DNA of 64,000 bases from Lachnospiraceae bacterium (GCA_017463255.1 JAFTPP010000003.1:218230-282229), one strand, 5' to 3'; positions 51,751 through 61,239 are shown, numbered from the stretch's first letter. Made by a program: numbers and translations. The notes: a model not told the origin generated them from the letters alone.

Positions 51751-52776
51751 TTACAACAGCTCCCGTAATTGCTTAATGTCTTCCATTTTCGTTGACCAAC
51801 CGGTTGCCAGACGGATTACTGTATGCGTATCATCTGCCTTTTCCCAAAAGCTAAATGCCAGTTTAGTTTTAAGCTCATCTAACTTACAATTTTCCATAAC
51901 AATAAACTGCTGATTGGTGGGTGATTCCAGATAGAAGGTGCACCCCTTCTCTTTTAACACTTCCTTTAATTGCTCCGCCATCTCAATAGCATGGCTGCTA
52001 ATTTCAAAATAGAGATTGTCCGTAAACAATGTATCAAATTGAATTCCAAGCAAGCGGCCTTTTGCGAGCAATGCTCCGTGTTGCTTCACAATCGTCATAA
52101 AATGCATCGGCGCATTCTTTTTAGTAAATACAATTGCCTCTCCACATAGGGCTCCCACTTTGGTTCCACCGATATAGAACACATCACAAAGGTTTGCAAT
52201 ATCCGGTAAAGTAACATCCGTCTGTTTACTCATTAAACCATATCCCAAACGTGCACCATCTAAAAACAACGGAATTCTGTACTTGTTACATATTTGTGAT
52301 ATCTGCTCTAACTCCTTTTTACTATACAAAGTCCCATACTCAGTTGGGTGTGAAATATATACCATCCCCGGAAAAACCATATGTTCATGATTTATATCCT
52401 CATAAAACGTTCTCAGATATTTCCCTAACTCTTCGGCATCAATTTTGCCATCATGCTGTGGTAGTGTGAGGACTTTATGACCGGTATATTCGATAGCCCC
52501 GGCCTCGTGAGCACTAACATGTCCGGTAACCGCCGCAACCACGCCCTCATAATCATGAAGCATCGCAGAAATCACAACTGCGTTGGTTTGTGTTCCTCCG
52601 GTTGCAAAAAATACCTGGGCATCCTCACATTTACACGCCTTTTTTATCTTTTCACATGCACTCTGACAGTACATATCATTTCCATATCCTGATAAGCTTT
52701 CCAAATTGGTCTCTATCAGACGCTCTAAAATTTTAGGGTGTGCCCCCGCTATGTAATCATTCTCAAATGAAATCAT
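51751..52776 (-). CDS. Low-specificity threonine aldolase / beta-eliminating lyase
   Basis: A 341-residue PLP enzyme. PLP-binding Lys is in YIGGTKVGALCGEA (about 201-214), with FLDGARLGYGL (about 170-180) and FATGGTQTNA (about 57-66). It would split threonine or allo-threonine into glycine and acetaldehyde. Encoded just upstream of mntP with a small gap. Confidence 0.9.
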   Translation of the reverse strand: MISFENDYIAGAHPKILERLIETNLESLSGYGNDMYCQSACEKIKKACKCEDAQVFFATGGTQTNAVVISAMLHDYEGVVAAVTGHVSAHEAGAIEYTGHKVLTLPQHDGKIDAEELGKYLRTFYEDINHEHMVFPGMVYISHPTEYGTLYSKKELEQISQICNKYRIPLFLDGARLGYGLMSKQTDVTLPDIANLCDVFYIGGTKVGALCGEAIVFTKKNAPMHFMTIVKQHGALLAKGRLLGIQFDTLFTDNLYFEISSHAIEMAEQLKEVLKEKGCTFYLESPTNQQFIVMENCKLDELKTKLAFSFWEKADDTHTVIRLATGWSTKMEDIKQLRELL

Positions 52777-52858
52777 CTTATCCCTCTTTTCCTAATGTAC
52801 TTGATTATACTATGCAAAATCTATTCTCACAATAATTAATAATATCCGCATAATAATT

Positions 52859-52884
52859 TTGCCCCGACATAACATCGGGGCAAT
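52859..52884 (-). terminator. Terminator after the PAS-GGDEF gene
   Basis: TTGCCCCGA and TCGGGGCAA pair over nine bases with a seven-base loop, just beyond the gene's stop. A short AT run follows on the minus strand. Confidence 0.7.
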
Positions 52885-52897
52885 TTAATTCAAATAC

Positions 52898-54193
52898 CTA
52901 TTTCGCAAACATAATCTGATTCTTACCGGCACCCTTTGCAAGATACAAAGCGTTGTCGGCTTTTGCATATAATTCTTCCAACGAATTGCCGTTTTGTTGA
53001 TACATGGCAATTCCAATACTTGCAGAAAGGTGAATTGCTTCGTATTTTGCACAAGTCCTATGTATCACCTCTAAAAGATGGTCTGCCTTGTCCTTTGCCA
53101 CTGTAATATCTTTTATTCCTCTCATCAGTGCAAAGAATTCATCACCACCGATTCTTCCCACAATATCGCTTTCCCGGAAACAACCTTTAATCTCTTTTGC
53201 AAGCGCTATTAAGAACTCGTCGCCGGCCTGATGTCCCAAAGTATCATTTAATGCCTTAAAATTGTCAACATCAAGCATGAATAACGCATGGACTCCGTCA
53301 CTTTCTTCCCTAAGCACCTGCCTGATACTTTCCATGGTGGTCTCCCTGTTAAGAACACCTGTCATCTTATCCATCTTAGCAGCCATGTGAAGTCTTTCTT
53401 CTTCTCTTTTCTCAGCATCAATATCTCTTGCAGAAAGCATAACACACAGATGTCCGCTGTCAACATCTGTTAAAAAGCGCACCAGATTATGTACCCAATG
53501 AGCAGAACCATCCGACATTATACGCTGATATTTAAATGCCATGTTACTCTTTCCGCTTGTATAAATCTGCATTAAGAACTCCTGTGTGAACTGCCTATAA
53601 AAACGGGCTGCTTCACACTCCTTATCCACAATGGACTCAATTGCAGCTTCCACAAGTGTTTCTACTGAATCACATTCCTGTATGGTTCCTTCTTGAATAT
53701 TTTGTCTACGCTGACTGATGATTCTCCAATTGTCCACATCCACATAAGATACTGCATACATATCCTTCGGAAGTTCAAACAGATATTTTAATTCCTGCTG
53801 ATAATGCTGACGTACAAAATAATCTCTGGTAATATCCTTTGTAATTCCTAAAAGACCTAACAGGTTGCCCTCTTCATCTTTTAATATATATTTAGAAGTT
53901 GAGCCATATCTTGCCTGTCCGTTATTATCAGCCAAAGGCTCAATATAATCAATCTGATTCTTTCCGCTATGAATTAGCTTTTTATCATCGGCAATGTATC
54001 TTTTTGCAAGCGCTGGATCTTCAAAGATTTCTAAATCCGTCTTACCGATAATATCTTCCACGGCATTCTTTCCAACCATTTGGACAAACGCAAGAGACGC
54101 CGCTCTATATACAAAATCGGCATCTTTAATGAAAATCATATCATTGGTGTTGTCTAACATGGCTAAGAATGCTGCATTGTTTAACTCAATCAT
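52898..54193 (-). CDS. PAS-GGDEF diguanylate cyclase (cytoplasmic)
   Basis: A 431-residue soluble protein. Residues about 5-125 form a PAS domain (NDMIFIKDADFVYRAASLAF), a second PAS-like region spans about 135-260, and a GGDEF domain about 265-430. The active motif is GRIGGDEFFALM and DVDNFKALNDTLGHQAGDEF is intact, so cyclic di-GMP synthesis is expected. No membrane helix. An RxxD site is not obvious. It senses an intracellular ligand or redox signal; unknown. Confidence 0.92.
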   Translation of the reverse strand: MIELNNAAFLAMLDNTNDMIFIKDADFVYRAASLAFVQMVGKNAVEDIIGKTDLEIFEDPALAKRYIADDKKLIHSGKNQIDYIEPLADNNGQARYGSTSKYILKDEEGNLLGLLGITKDITRDYFVRQHYQQELKYLFELPKDMYAVSYVDVDNWRIISQRRQNIQEGTIQECDSVETLVEAAIESIVDKECEAARFYRQFTQEFLMQIYTSGKSNMAFKYQRIMSDGSAHWVHNLVRFLTDVDSGHLCVMLSARDIDAEKREEERLHMAAKMDKMTGVLNRETTMESIRQVLREESDGVHALFMLDVDNFKALNDTLGHQAGDEFLIALAKEIKGCFRESDIVGRIGGDEFFALMRGIKDITVAKDKADHLLEVIHRTCAKYEAIHLSASIGIAMYQQNGNSLEELYAKADNALYLAKGAGKNQIMFAK

Positions 54194-54298
54194 AGTTACC
54201 CTCTATCCAAAAAATTACCGTTTTCATTATACCACGCAACTAATTTAATGAAAAGTCCATTTCCCCCCATACACACAAACGGCTTAAAATGCGCAAAA

Positions 54299-54314
54299 TT
54301 AGTACTGAGGTACT
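54299..54314 (-). terminator. Weak terminator hairpin after the acetyltransferase
   Basis: TAGTAC and GTACTA pair around a four-base loop; A/T tracts flank it. It is a weak terminator at best. Confidence 0.35.
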
Positions 54315-54317
54315 ATT

Positions 54318-54914
54318 TTACACATCCGGACAAATTGGATATCTGTTCTTGTCTTCTTCGGTAATCTCACGTAATACTCTGCATGGAACACCTACTGCAA
54401 TCACACCGGAAGGAATATCCCTGGTCACAACACTGCCTGCTCCAATTACTGTGTTATCTCCAATTGTTACACCGCCGAGAACAATCGTTCCCGCTCCAAT
54501 CCAGACATTATTTCCCACAGTAATAGGCAATGCAACTTCGAGTCCTTCATTACGCTGCTCTACATCTAATGCATGCTCGGCTGTTGTAAACAAACAATTT
54601 GGGGCAATAAACACATGATCTCCAAAGGTTACCTTACCACCATCCAAAATCTGGCAATTATGATTCGCAAAAAAATAATCACCCACGAAAGTGTTGCATC
54701 CGTAATCGCACCAAAACGGAGCATTTATGTACACACTTTCACCCATTTTTCCAAAGATTTGTCTAAGCAGCTTTTCCTGCTTCTTTCGATTCGATGGCTT
54801 TATTTTATTAAACTCGTAGCATAAATCATTACACTTTCCTATAACATCTAAAATTTCATTATCATAATTCGCATTATATAAATATCCTGCTGCCGCTTTT
54901 TCTCTTTCTGTCAT
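54318..54914 (-). CDS. Sugar O-acetyltransferase (hexapeptide repeat)
   Basis: A 198-residue left-handed beta-helix acetyltransferase of the maltose/galactoside type. The N-terminal cap MTEREKAAAGYLYN is family-specific, and the hexapeptide repeats with VGNNVWIGAGTIVLGGVTIGDNTVIGAGSVVTRDIP (as repeated units near 130-170) form the trimer site; catalytic His lies in FANHNCQIL. It acetylates sugars, possibly to detoxify surplus. Sits downstream of the GH53 module, sharing no clear operon. Confidence 0.9.
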   Translation of the reverse strand: MTEREKAAAGYLYNANYDNEILDVIGKCNDLCYEFNKIKPSNRKKQEKLLRQIFGKMGESVYINAPFWCDYGCNTFVGDYFFANHNCQILDGGKVTFGDHVFIAPNCLFTTAEHALDVEQRNEGLEVALPITVGNNVWIGAGTIVLGGVTIGDNTVIGAGSVVTRDIPSGVIAVGVPCRVLREITEEDKNRYPICPDV

Positions 54915-54963
54915 ATCATTGCTCTCTTTCTTTAGGAATAATGCAATTATATAATACTATTAA

Positions 54964-54999
54964 AAAAATGCAAGAAGCTAATCCTCTTGCATTTTTCTA
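54964..54999. terminator. Terminator between GH53 and acetyltransferase
   Basis: AAAAATGCAAG pairs with CTTGCATTTTT over 11 bases around an 11-base loop, with T-runs on both strands. It ends the GH53 transcript. Confidence 0.85.
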
Positions 55000-55011
55000 T
55001 GTTATATCCCC

Positions 55012-56991
55012 CTAGTCAGAAATCTTATTTAATATAAAGTCATCAAAAGTTCCCCAGCTACCGCCGTTGCTTTTTACTCTGATACCTATGGTAAGAGTAC
55101 CATCTGTAACTTTAATATCTGAAATTGTTGGATTTTTCCAATTGACCCATGTGGTCACCATAAACGGAACCGTCACTTCGCCATCTGCTGTAACAGCATA
55201 TAATTCCATTTCGGCATCTTCTGTGACATCACCGCCCTGCGCATATGCCATAAGCTTATAAGTTCCTGCTTCTAAATCAGTAAAGCTTTGCTCCACATAA
55301 AACTCCATATCTGAAGTCGAATAAAAATGGAATGCATAATCACCGGTATATGCATCATCAGCCTTGTTCTGGTAATCTGTCGGATTCATATCTGTAAGGC
55401 TTGTTACCTCCCACATGGTAGTATCCTCTTCTTCAAATCCCGGATTCTTAACAAGATTCATTAAGAGTATCTCTATATAGCCTTTAACCTCCCTACCACC
55501 GGCAAGGGTACCTGTCACGCAATAGTTACCTGCGATATTGGTGTCAATTGCACTAATCTGAGCTTCATCCCAAGTTACTTCACTTGCTACAACGGAATGA
55601 TCATTATAGATTACATCCACTGTGGCAGGAAGTTTTATACTGCTTCCCACATTGCAGGTAACATAAGCATCGGGAACATAATCAATGGCAAGTTCTGTAG
55701 TAGAACCATATTTCAAATATTTGAATACATTCAATGATGCTAACGGTTTTCCTTCAAAATCGAAAAACGCCTGATTATCCCAAGAACATCCACCATAGTA
55801 AAGTCCTGCATCCAACGGGTCATACTTAGCGGCATAGCTGCTTGCCCATCCGCTTCCGTACTGCTCCCATAAAGCAGAATTATCTCCATCTACTTCACCT
55901 ACCGGAATCCATGTTCCTTCCCAGTAAAATACCCCCATGGCGCCTGCTTCATTTGCTGCCGCAATCACATCACGAATCATGGTTGCCTGTCCCTGTACGG
56001 TCGCCGGATAACCTTTAACAATATCATCCGTACCAATCAAGCTGTTTCCGTATCCGTCACCATCTTTGGCGGTATAACAATATGAGGTTTCTGCAATCAT
56101 AACTTTTTTGCCGTAGTTTGCAATAATGCTTTTAACAACGGACTGCATATTTTCCATGGTTCCATCCCAGAATGGGTAAAAAGATAATCCTAAAATATCA
56201 TAATCAATTTCGTATTTTTGTAAATTGGAAACCAAAATTTCCATGTTGGAAGGTTCTGTAATTCTGGTATAGTGAACAACAATCTGAATATCCTGCTTAT
56301 TCTCTTTTGCCACTTCACGAACCGCTTTACTTCCTGCAGTAAGTAACTTCATTACGGCACCTGTGTCTGTTTCTCCTGACATACCATAGTTAATCTCGTT
56401 ACCTATCTGTACCATTCCTACATCAACCCCTGCATCAAACAATTGTGTAAGGCTGTCTATAGTAAAATCATATAAAGCGTTGCTTTTTTCATCCACGCTC
56501 ATGCCTTCCCATGCCTTTGGTGCATGCTGTCTCTTCGGGTCGGCCCAAAAATCAGAATAATGGAAATCAATACATACTTTCATGCCATACTCTGTCGCAC
56601 GCTTTCCAAGTTCTATAGCTGTTGCAAGGTCATTATTTCCTCCTCCATATCCGTTTCCGTTTTTATCATATGGGTCGTTCCATACACGAAGTCGTATGTA
56701 ATTTACACCTGCTTCTGCCAGAGTTTTATAAACATCCTGTTCTTCCCCTGCAAAATTGTAGTAGATAGCACCACTGTTTTCCACTGACAATACAGCCGAA
56801 GCATCCATTCCTCTAATAAAATCATCAGAAATTCCTTCTACAGCTTCTACAAAAATTTCCGACTCTTCTACACCGGTTGGAAGTGTAACCGAAAAAGTAT
56901 CCTTTTTTTCTTTTCCACAGGCAACAAGCAGTGAAGCACACATGCAAAGGCTTAATGTTGTTGCCACTAATTTATGAATTCTTTTAGACAT
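55012..56991 (-). CDS. Secreted GH53 endo-beta-1,4-galactanase lipoprotein
   Basis: A 659-residue surface galactanase. Lipobox LLVAC gives Cys25. GH53 barrel about 55-410: FIRGMDASAVLS, acid/base Glu199 in QIGNEINYG and nucleophile Glu301 in MIAETSY. An Ig-like (Big-4) domain follows at about 440-510, and residues about 515-659 resemble CBM61 (NLVKNPGFEEED start, DDFILNK end), a beta-1,4-galactan binder. It cuts galactan side chains of pectin. It is divergent from an AraC gene that probably controls it. Confidence 0.92.
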   Translation of the reverse strand: MSKRIHKLVATTLSLCMCASLLVACGKEKKDTFSVTLPTGVEESEIFVEAVEGISDDFIRGMDASAVLSVENSGAIYYNFAGEEQDVYKTLAEAGVNYIRLRVWNDPYDKNGNGYGGGNNDLATAIELGKRATEYGMKVCIDFHYSDFWADPKRQHAPKAWEGMSVDEKSNALYDFTIDSLTQLFDAGVDVGMVQIGNEINYGMSGETDTGAVMKLLTAGSKAVREVAKENKQDIQIVVHYTRITEPSNMEILVSNLQKYEIDYDILGLSFYPFWDGTMENMQSVVKSIIANYGKKVMIAETSYCYTAKDGDGYGNSLIGTDDIVKGYPATVQGQATMIRDVIAAANEAGAMGVFYWEGTWIPVGEVDGDNSALWEQYGSGWASSYAAKYDPLDAGLYYGGCSWDNQAFFDFEGKPLASLNVFKYLKYGSTTELAIDYVPDAYVTCNVGSSIKLPATVDVIYNDHSVVASEVTWDEAQISAIDTNIAGNYCVTGTLAGGREVKGYIEILLMNLVKNPGFEEEDTTMWEVTSLTDMNPTDYQNKADDAYTGDYAFHFYSTSDMEFYVEQSFTDLEAGTYKLMAYAQGGDVTEDAEMELYAVTADGEVTVPFMVTTWVNWKNPTISDIKVTDGTLTIGIRVKSNGGSWGTFDDFILNKISD

Positions 56992-57033
56992 ATCCGTCCT
57001 TGCCTCCTTTTAGAGGATTCTATCAAGAAACCA

Positions 57034-57063
57034 TTGAATATTCCATATATAAAGCTGTATAAT
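57034..57063 (+). promoter_or_regulatory. Promoter of the AraC gene next to GH53
   Basis: TTGAAT (57034-57039), 18 bases, TATAAT (57058-57063). On the other strand TTGACA at 57077-57082 may start the GH53 transcript, so divergent promoters overlap. Confidence 0.6.
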
Positions 57064-57096
57064 ATATGCACATTCTTGTCAAAGAAAGGAAAAATC

Positions 57097-57957
57097 ATGT
57101 ACTTAAGCTATGCTAATTCTCCCAATGACAGAGCAGAAGGATATTGCAGTAAGACCAATGTTTTGGAAATCAACAGCTGTGGAACTTATAAATTAAATAC
57201 TAAGTCTGAGCTTCCCACCTCCCGAAGCAACGGTAGGATTGATTATCAATTTATCTACTTAGCAAGCGGCAAAGGATATTTTTATTTTAACGGCAAAAAA
57301 GCAACCGTTTTAGAAGCAGGACATATGGTGCTTTACCATCCTGGTGAAGCTCAAAAGTATATTTATTACGGCAAGGATAAACCTGAGATATATTGGATGC
57401 ATTTTACCGGAACAGGAGTAGAATCACTCTTTACCATGCATGGAATTGACTCTGCTTCCAATGTGATTTATTCCGGTATCCATCCTGATTACATTCATAT
57501 TTTTAAGATGATTATATGGGAATTACAGTCACAAAAGGAATTCTATCAGGAAGCAGCCTGCTTATACTTTAAGCAACTTCTAATTATGCTGGGACGTTTT
57601 GGGCACAAGGATTCTCTTTTCACGCCAAATGCTCCGTCCTTAGAAATTGAACAGGCTACCTCCTACCTTAGGGAGCATTATCAGGAAACCATCCATATTG
57701 AGAACTATATAGAAAACCTCTGCTTAAGTAACAGCTCCTTTTATCGTAAATTCAAGCTTTACACCGGGCAGACTCCTTTACAATACCTATTAGACATTCG
57801 CCTTTCTAACGCTAAAAAGTTATTGGAAACCACCGACTATTCCATTGGCGAAATCGCATTAATAGTAGGCTATGATAATGCCCTTTATTTTAGCAGACTG
57901 TTTCACAAGCACGAAGGCATAGCGCCCAAAGAATATCGAATCAAAATAAGAGGGTGA
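57097..57957 (+). CDS. AraC-family regulator of the galactan module
   Basis: A 286-residue AraC protein from the ATG at 57097 (MYLSYANSP), with AAAGGAAAAA upstream; the longer reading would reach into the GH53 gene. N-terminal cupin sensor about 20-165 (FIYLASGKGYFYFNGK, VLYHPGEAQ), C-terminal double helix-turn-helix about 190-285 (SNSSFYRKFKLYTGQTPLQYL ... IGEIALIVGYDNALYFSRLF). It is divergent from GH53 and likely senses galacto-oligosaccharides. Ligand inferred. Confidence 0.9.
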   Translation: MYLSYANSPNDRAEGYCSKTNVLEINSCGTYKLNTKSELPTSRSNGRIDYQFIYLASGKGYFYFNGKKATVLEAGHMVLYHPGEAQKYIYYGKDKPEIYWMHFTGTGVESLFTMHGIDSASNVIYSGIHPDYIHIFKMIIWELQSQKEFYQEAACLYFKQLLIMLGRFGHKDSLFTPNAPSLEIEQATSYLREHYQETIHIENYIENLCLSNSSFYRKFKLYTGQTPLQYLLDIRLSNAKKLLETTDYSIGEIALIVGYDNALYFSRLFHKHEGIAPKEYRIKIRG

Positions 57958-57971
57958 AATCACCCTCTTGT
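57950..57971. terminator. Short hairpin after the AraC gene
   Basis: AAGAGGGTGA and TCACCCTCTT pair around the stop codon of the gene. The T-run after it is poor (CTTGTTCT); the DUF1062 gene converges on it. Confidence 0.4.
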
Positions 57972-57972
57972 T

Positions 57973-58287
57973 CTACTTAAACTCAGCATTATTCTTTTTT
58001 AAAAACTCTTTGTTGTTACCATATTCATACGCAAGTTCCATGTCATTATCCAAAAAGCTCTGATACTCATCCGCAGGAATTCTTGCGGGTCTTGTCCGTT
58101 CATATATGGTTAAGTTCCACGAATGTTTGCATTTAATACAACGGTAAATCAGCCAGACATCAACAGCCTTTCCATTAGCATTCACCCTAAACTTACCTGA
58201 ATTGACAAATTCTTTCTTCTTCCCACAACCTCCGCAACGATGGTACACCTTGATGAAATCATTGGTTATCTGATGTTTTGTTGCCAT
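57973..58287 (-). CDS. DUF1062-type protein, short form
   Basis: A 104-residue protein from the ATG at 58287 (MATKHQITNDF). Two CxxC pairs (CGGCGKK and CIKCKHS) form a zinc ribbon, and FRVNANGKAVDVWLIYRC and LTIYERTRPARIP match DUF1062. The family is usually about twice as long, so the C-terminal half is missing here. Its start overlaps the stop of the next gene by one base (TGATG). Function unknown. Confidence 0.75.
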   Translation of the reverse strand: MATKHQITNDFIKVYHRCGGCGKKKEFVNSGKFRVNANGKAVDVWLIYRCIKCKHSWNLTIYERTRPARIPADEYQSFLDNDMELAYEYGNNKEFLKKNNAEFK

Positions 58288-58568
58288 CAGCACTTAGATT
58301 CCTCTTGTTGCTTTTGTTTACGGATAATTCTTTGGATACTCTTTTCTGACAATGAATATTCCACTGCTATAACAGGGACAGATATTCCTTTTGTATACTG
58401 CTCAAATATCTCACGATTCCTTGCATCAAGAATCTGTTTTGTATCGGTATTGCTTCCCCAATCCTGTTTTTCTTTGGTGGGTATATATATGGTTTTTCCA
58501 CTAACATATTGCTGAATAGTTTCAAGTAATTCTTTTGGCAGAATTTCTTCTGCTCGTAAATAGCTCAT
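58287..58568 (-). CDS. CD3324-like putative regulator
   Basis: A 93-residue protein from the ATG at 58568 (MSYLRAEEILP) with GGAGGA upstream. The sequence LLETIQQYVSGKTIYIPTKEK and the C-terminal YSLSEKSIQRIIRKQK resemble CD3324/Mor-like helix-turn-helix proteins. Coupled to the DUF1062 gene by overlap, the pair travels together in other Clostridia. A DNA- or RNA-binding role is inferred. Confidence 0.65.
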   Translation of the reverse strand: MSYLRAEEILPKELLETIQQYVSGKTIYIPTKEKQDWGSNTDTKQILDARNREIFEQYTKGISVPVIAVEYSLSEKSIQRIIRKQKQQEESKC

Positions 58569-58798
58569 TTCAAATCCTCCTAATGTATTTCTTTTAGGAT
58601 TCATCTGAGCTTAACTATTCATCTTATTGATAAGCCCAGACTACTGAGCCATAACATATCTTTTTTTCATATATAAGCCTCCGTTCATTTTCAATCACTT
58701 CATTTATCGTTACTAATTCTTATATATTATATATTTCACACGATATAAATCCAACCTCAAGTTTTATTAGAAACATGTTTGCTCCGGTAATACTGATA

Positions 58799-59776
58799 CT
58801 AATTAGAATCTGTTTTTTTCACCGGTCTGATGTACTTCCAGAAACGTGTACAATCATGATAAAAATAGAACACTCTTCCGGGTGCTGTATCAAGGCTGTA
58901 ACCGGTAGCCGAATAATCAAATTCTTTCATTGCTCTCTCTATTTTTTCTTCTACACTACTGTTCTCTGTCTCAAAATCAAATGGACCGTGTTCAAAAACA
59001 ATATATTCTGCTTCCGGAACATCCATTATCATCATTTGGGATGGTATCTTTCCGTCATAGTCCATTGGCAAACGCACGCCATAGCATTCTGCAAGAGGAA
59101 TCCCCCAACTACAAATTCTACCGGTGGGTTCATTTATATATGCCATAATCTGACCGCTTCCGCTATCAGCTGCACTTCCACCCGCATCATCTAATTTTCC
59201 TTTGATACTGTCTAACAATCCGCAAATTGTCTCGCAATCCTGTCCCGGAATGAGACTCTGTTTCTGCCAGAAATCCCAATATCCGATGCTCTCATAATTT
59301 CTTATATGTAAAAATTTATGTGCCGGAATTGTAACAAAATAAGTCTTTACGTCATCTGTTGATTTTACCATACCTGTTCCTCCGATTCCTAAAAGATAAC
59401 AGTCGAAGGGTTTTATAATCGTACGAAGGGCAACAGGTGTAGGATTTTTACGATATTCACTAGGTGTAACACCATAAGCTTCCTTAAAGGCACGGGTAAA
59501 AGCTTCATGGGATGAAAAACCATACTGTAAAGCGATGTCAAGAATACCGTCATTTGTATCACGAATTTGTTTTAACGCAAAGGCCAGCTTTCTATAGCGC
59601 AAATAATCCCTGAACTGCATACCGGAAATTTCTTTAAACTTTCTGGAAATATGAAACTCTGAATACCCAAGCTTATGTGCAAGATACTGCAAGGTTAACT
59701 CTTCGTCCTCCTGCTTTTTTATGCAACTGTCTATTTCGTCAATTATTCTCTGAAGATTCTTATGCCACTCGTACAT
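58799..59776 (-). CDS. AraC regulator with GyrI-like ligand domain
   Basis: A 325-residue regulator with the DNA-binding domain first: double helix-turn-helix about 8-108 (LAHKLGYSEFHISRKF, IALQYGFSSHEAFTRAF). Residues about 120-320 are a GyrI/AraC_E-like ligand domain (PAHKFLHIRNYESIG, YIVFEHGPF), similar to Rob/SoxS-type effectors. Such proteins sense drugs or aromatic compounds. Separate from its neighbours by about 80 bases. Confidence 0.88.
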   Translation of the reverse strand: MYEWHKNLQRIIDEIDSCIKKQEDEELTLQYLAHKLGYSEFHISRKFKEISGMQFRDYLRYRKLAFALKQIRDTNDGILDIALQYGFSSHEAFTRAFKEAYGVTPSEYRKNPTPVALRTIIKPFDCYLLGIGGTGMVKSTDDVKTYFVTIPAHKFLHIRNYESIGYWDFWQKQSLIPGQDCETICGLLDSIKGKLDDAGGSAADSGSGQIMAYINEPTGRICSWGIPLAECYGVRLPMDYDGKIPSQMMIMDVPEAEYIVFEHGPFDFETENSSVEEKIERAMKEFDYSATGYSLDTAPGRVFYFYHDCTRFWKYIRPVKKTDSN

Positions 59777-59858
59777 GGTCGCTCCCTTTCAACTGTTTTC
59801 ATTCATTATACTGAACACGAAACAGGATTACTTGATTTTACTTGCGGAATGCAGGAGA

Positions 59859-60554
59859 CTAATTCCACGGGCGCTTTTTATCAAGCCAACCGTTTTTACC
59901 CCAATACTCTTTTTCAATGGGTGAGGATCCAAATCCTGCTGACTGCATTCCTGCCATGATTTTAAAGATAAAGCGTGTTTTAATGCCAATAGACGGCTTT
60001 TTTGTAGATGAAAGTTTCTTTGCAAGCCGAGTAGTATCTCTTTCAATTTTTACTTTCTGTTTATCCTTCACCATTTCCCAACTCATTGCCTGAACCGCAA
60101 TTCCATACGATTTTACATATGGAACACCCCAGTAAAAAAGCGCAGTCGTCACATCCTTGACCGCAGATTTCGCTCCGGTTCCCGCAGCAGTTGATACCAC
60201 TACTGCTCTCTTTGAAAACATTCTTTTTCTCGGTCTGTGTGACATCCAGTATGTAAAAGTCAAATCCAGAAAAGCTTTCATCGGTGCTGAAGCCCGCAGA
60301 CAATAGGTAGGCGTTGTAAAAATAAGTAAATCAGCCTGTTCTACCGCTTCCATAATTTTCTTCTTTTCTTCATAATAAGGGCAATTTTCATCTCCCTCAA
60401 TACATTTATAGCAGCCAAGACAAAAATGATTTAAATCTCTTGGCAGAAAAAAATCAACCACTTCTTTCTCACTGTCAACTTTATCAGCAATCATTTTCCC
60501 AATATGATATGAGCTTCCTTGATGGTTTTGTCCGTGTATTAATACTATTTTCAT
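59859..60554 (-). CDS. Flavodoxin-fold NAD(P)H oxidoreductase
   Basis: A 231-residue FMN reductase-like protein. LIHGQNHQGSSYHIG gives the FMN phosphate loop; CLGCYKCIEGDENCPYY is a cysteine cluster seen in iron-sulfur flavoproteins and quinone reductases; TPTYCLRASAPMKAFLDL is the FMN contact loop. The C-terminal 70 residues are extra, compared with common family members. It is in an operon with a TetR gene, two bases apart. Confidence 0.85.
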   Translation of the reverse strand: MKIVLIHGQNHQGSSYHIGKMIADKVDSEKEVVDFFLPRDLNHFCLGCYKCIEGDENCPYYEEKKKIMEAVEQADLLIFTTPTYCLRASAPMKAFLDLTFTYWMSHRPRKRMFSKRAVVVSTAAGTGAKSAVKDVTTALFYWGVPYVKSYGIAVQAMSWEMVKDKQKVKIERDTTRLAKKLSSTKKPSIGIKTRFIFKIMAGMQSAGFGSSPIEKEYWGKNGWLDKKRPWN

Positions 60555-60556
60555 AT

Positions 60557-61180
60557 TTATCCTCTCGTTGTTTCCTTATAAATTCTGCTAAACTGCCTAA
60601 TATGTCGCTCTAACATTTTTAATGACTCTGTCTCTCTTTCCGGATGACGGTCACATATTGTCAGCAACATATAGATAGGTGCGAAAAAATGTAATGCCAT
60701 TATATCTGCATCCTCTTTTTTTAGCACTTCTCCCCTACATAAGATTGAAAAAATGGTTGCCTGATAGTTCAAAGGCTCGTCCGCATACTGCTTTGTGTAG
60801 AGCCGCGACAGCTCAGAATTATGGAATTGTTCAAGAGTCAACATCTTTCTAAACCTGCATACATACTCATCATGGAGAAAATAGGAAAACAGCCCTATAC
60901 CCATTTCCACCAAACCATCTTCGGAAACCGCTCCAAAAATGTCTGCGTCAGTATATGCATCGCTACCATTCATATTCAAAGCAGCGGTCTGCCTGTCATA
61001 ACGGTCTTTCATCTCATCAAGAATTGCATTAAAAATATCCTGCTTGCTTTTGTAATGCTTATAGAGTGAGGGGGCTTTAATCCCTACCGCTTCTGCAATT
61101 TGTCCCACATATACATTTCCATAGCCCTTCTGGGCAAATAATGTCAAAGCTTCATCCAGTATTCGTTTCTTTGTATTCAT
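60557..61180 (-). CDS. TetR-family regulator of the flavoprotein operon
   Basis: A 207-residue TetR repressor with a standard helix-turn-helix (about 24-48: VYVGQIAEAVGIKAPSLYKHYKSKQDIFN). The C-terminal ligand pocket is unassigned. It starts the transcript and precedes the flavoprotein gene. Two perfect tandem palindromes directly upstream are its likely operators. Confidence 0.9.
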   Translation of the reverse strand: MNTKKRILDEALTLFAQKGYGNVYVGQIAEAVGIKAPSLYKHYKSKQDIFNAILDEMKDRYDRQTAALNMNGSDAYTDADIFGAVSEDGLVEMGIGLFSYFLHDEYVCRFRKMLTLEQFHNSELSRLYTKQYADEPLNYQATIFSILCRGEVLKKEDADIMALHFFAPIYMLLTICDRHPERETESLKMLERHIRQFSRIYKETTRG

Positions 61181-61196
61181 TCCTTTTTCTCCGTTT

Positions 61197-61239
61197 GGCT
61201 AATTTAAATTAGCCTTATTATAAGCTAATTCGGATTAGC
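61197..61239. promoter_or_regulatory. Tandem TetR operators upstream of the flavoprotein operon
   Basis: GGCTAATTTAAATTAGCC (61197-61214) is a perfect 18-base palindrome; GCTAAT-TCGG-ATTAGC (61224-61239) repeats the same half-site with four bases between. Centres are 26 bases apart. They lie 17 to 60 bases before the TetR start codon. Confidence 0.75.

Noticed and set aside
56974..57096. Longer start for the AraC gene next to GH53
   Set aside because: It overlaps the GH53 start region and the promoter boxes; the ATG at 57097 has a good ribosome site.
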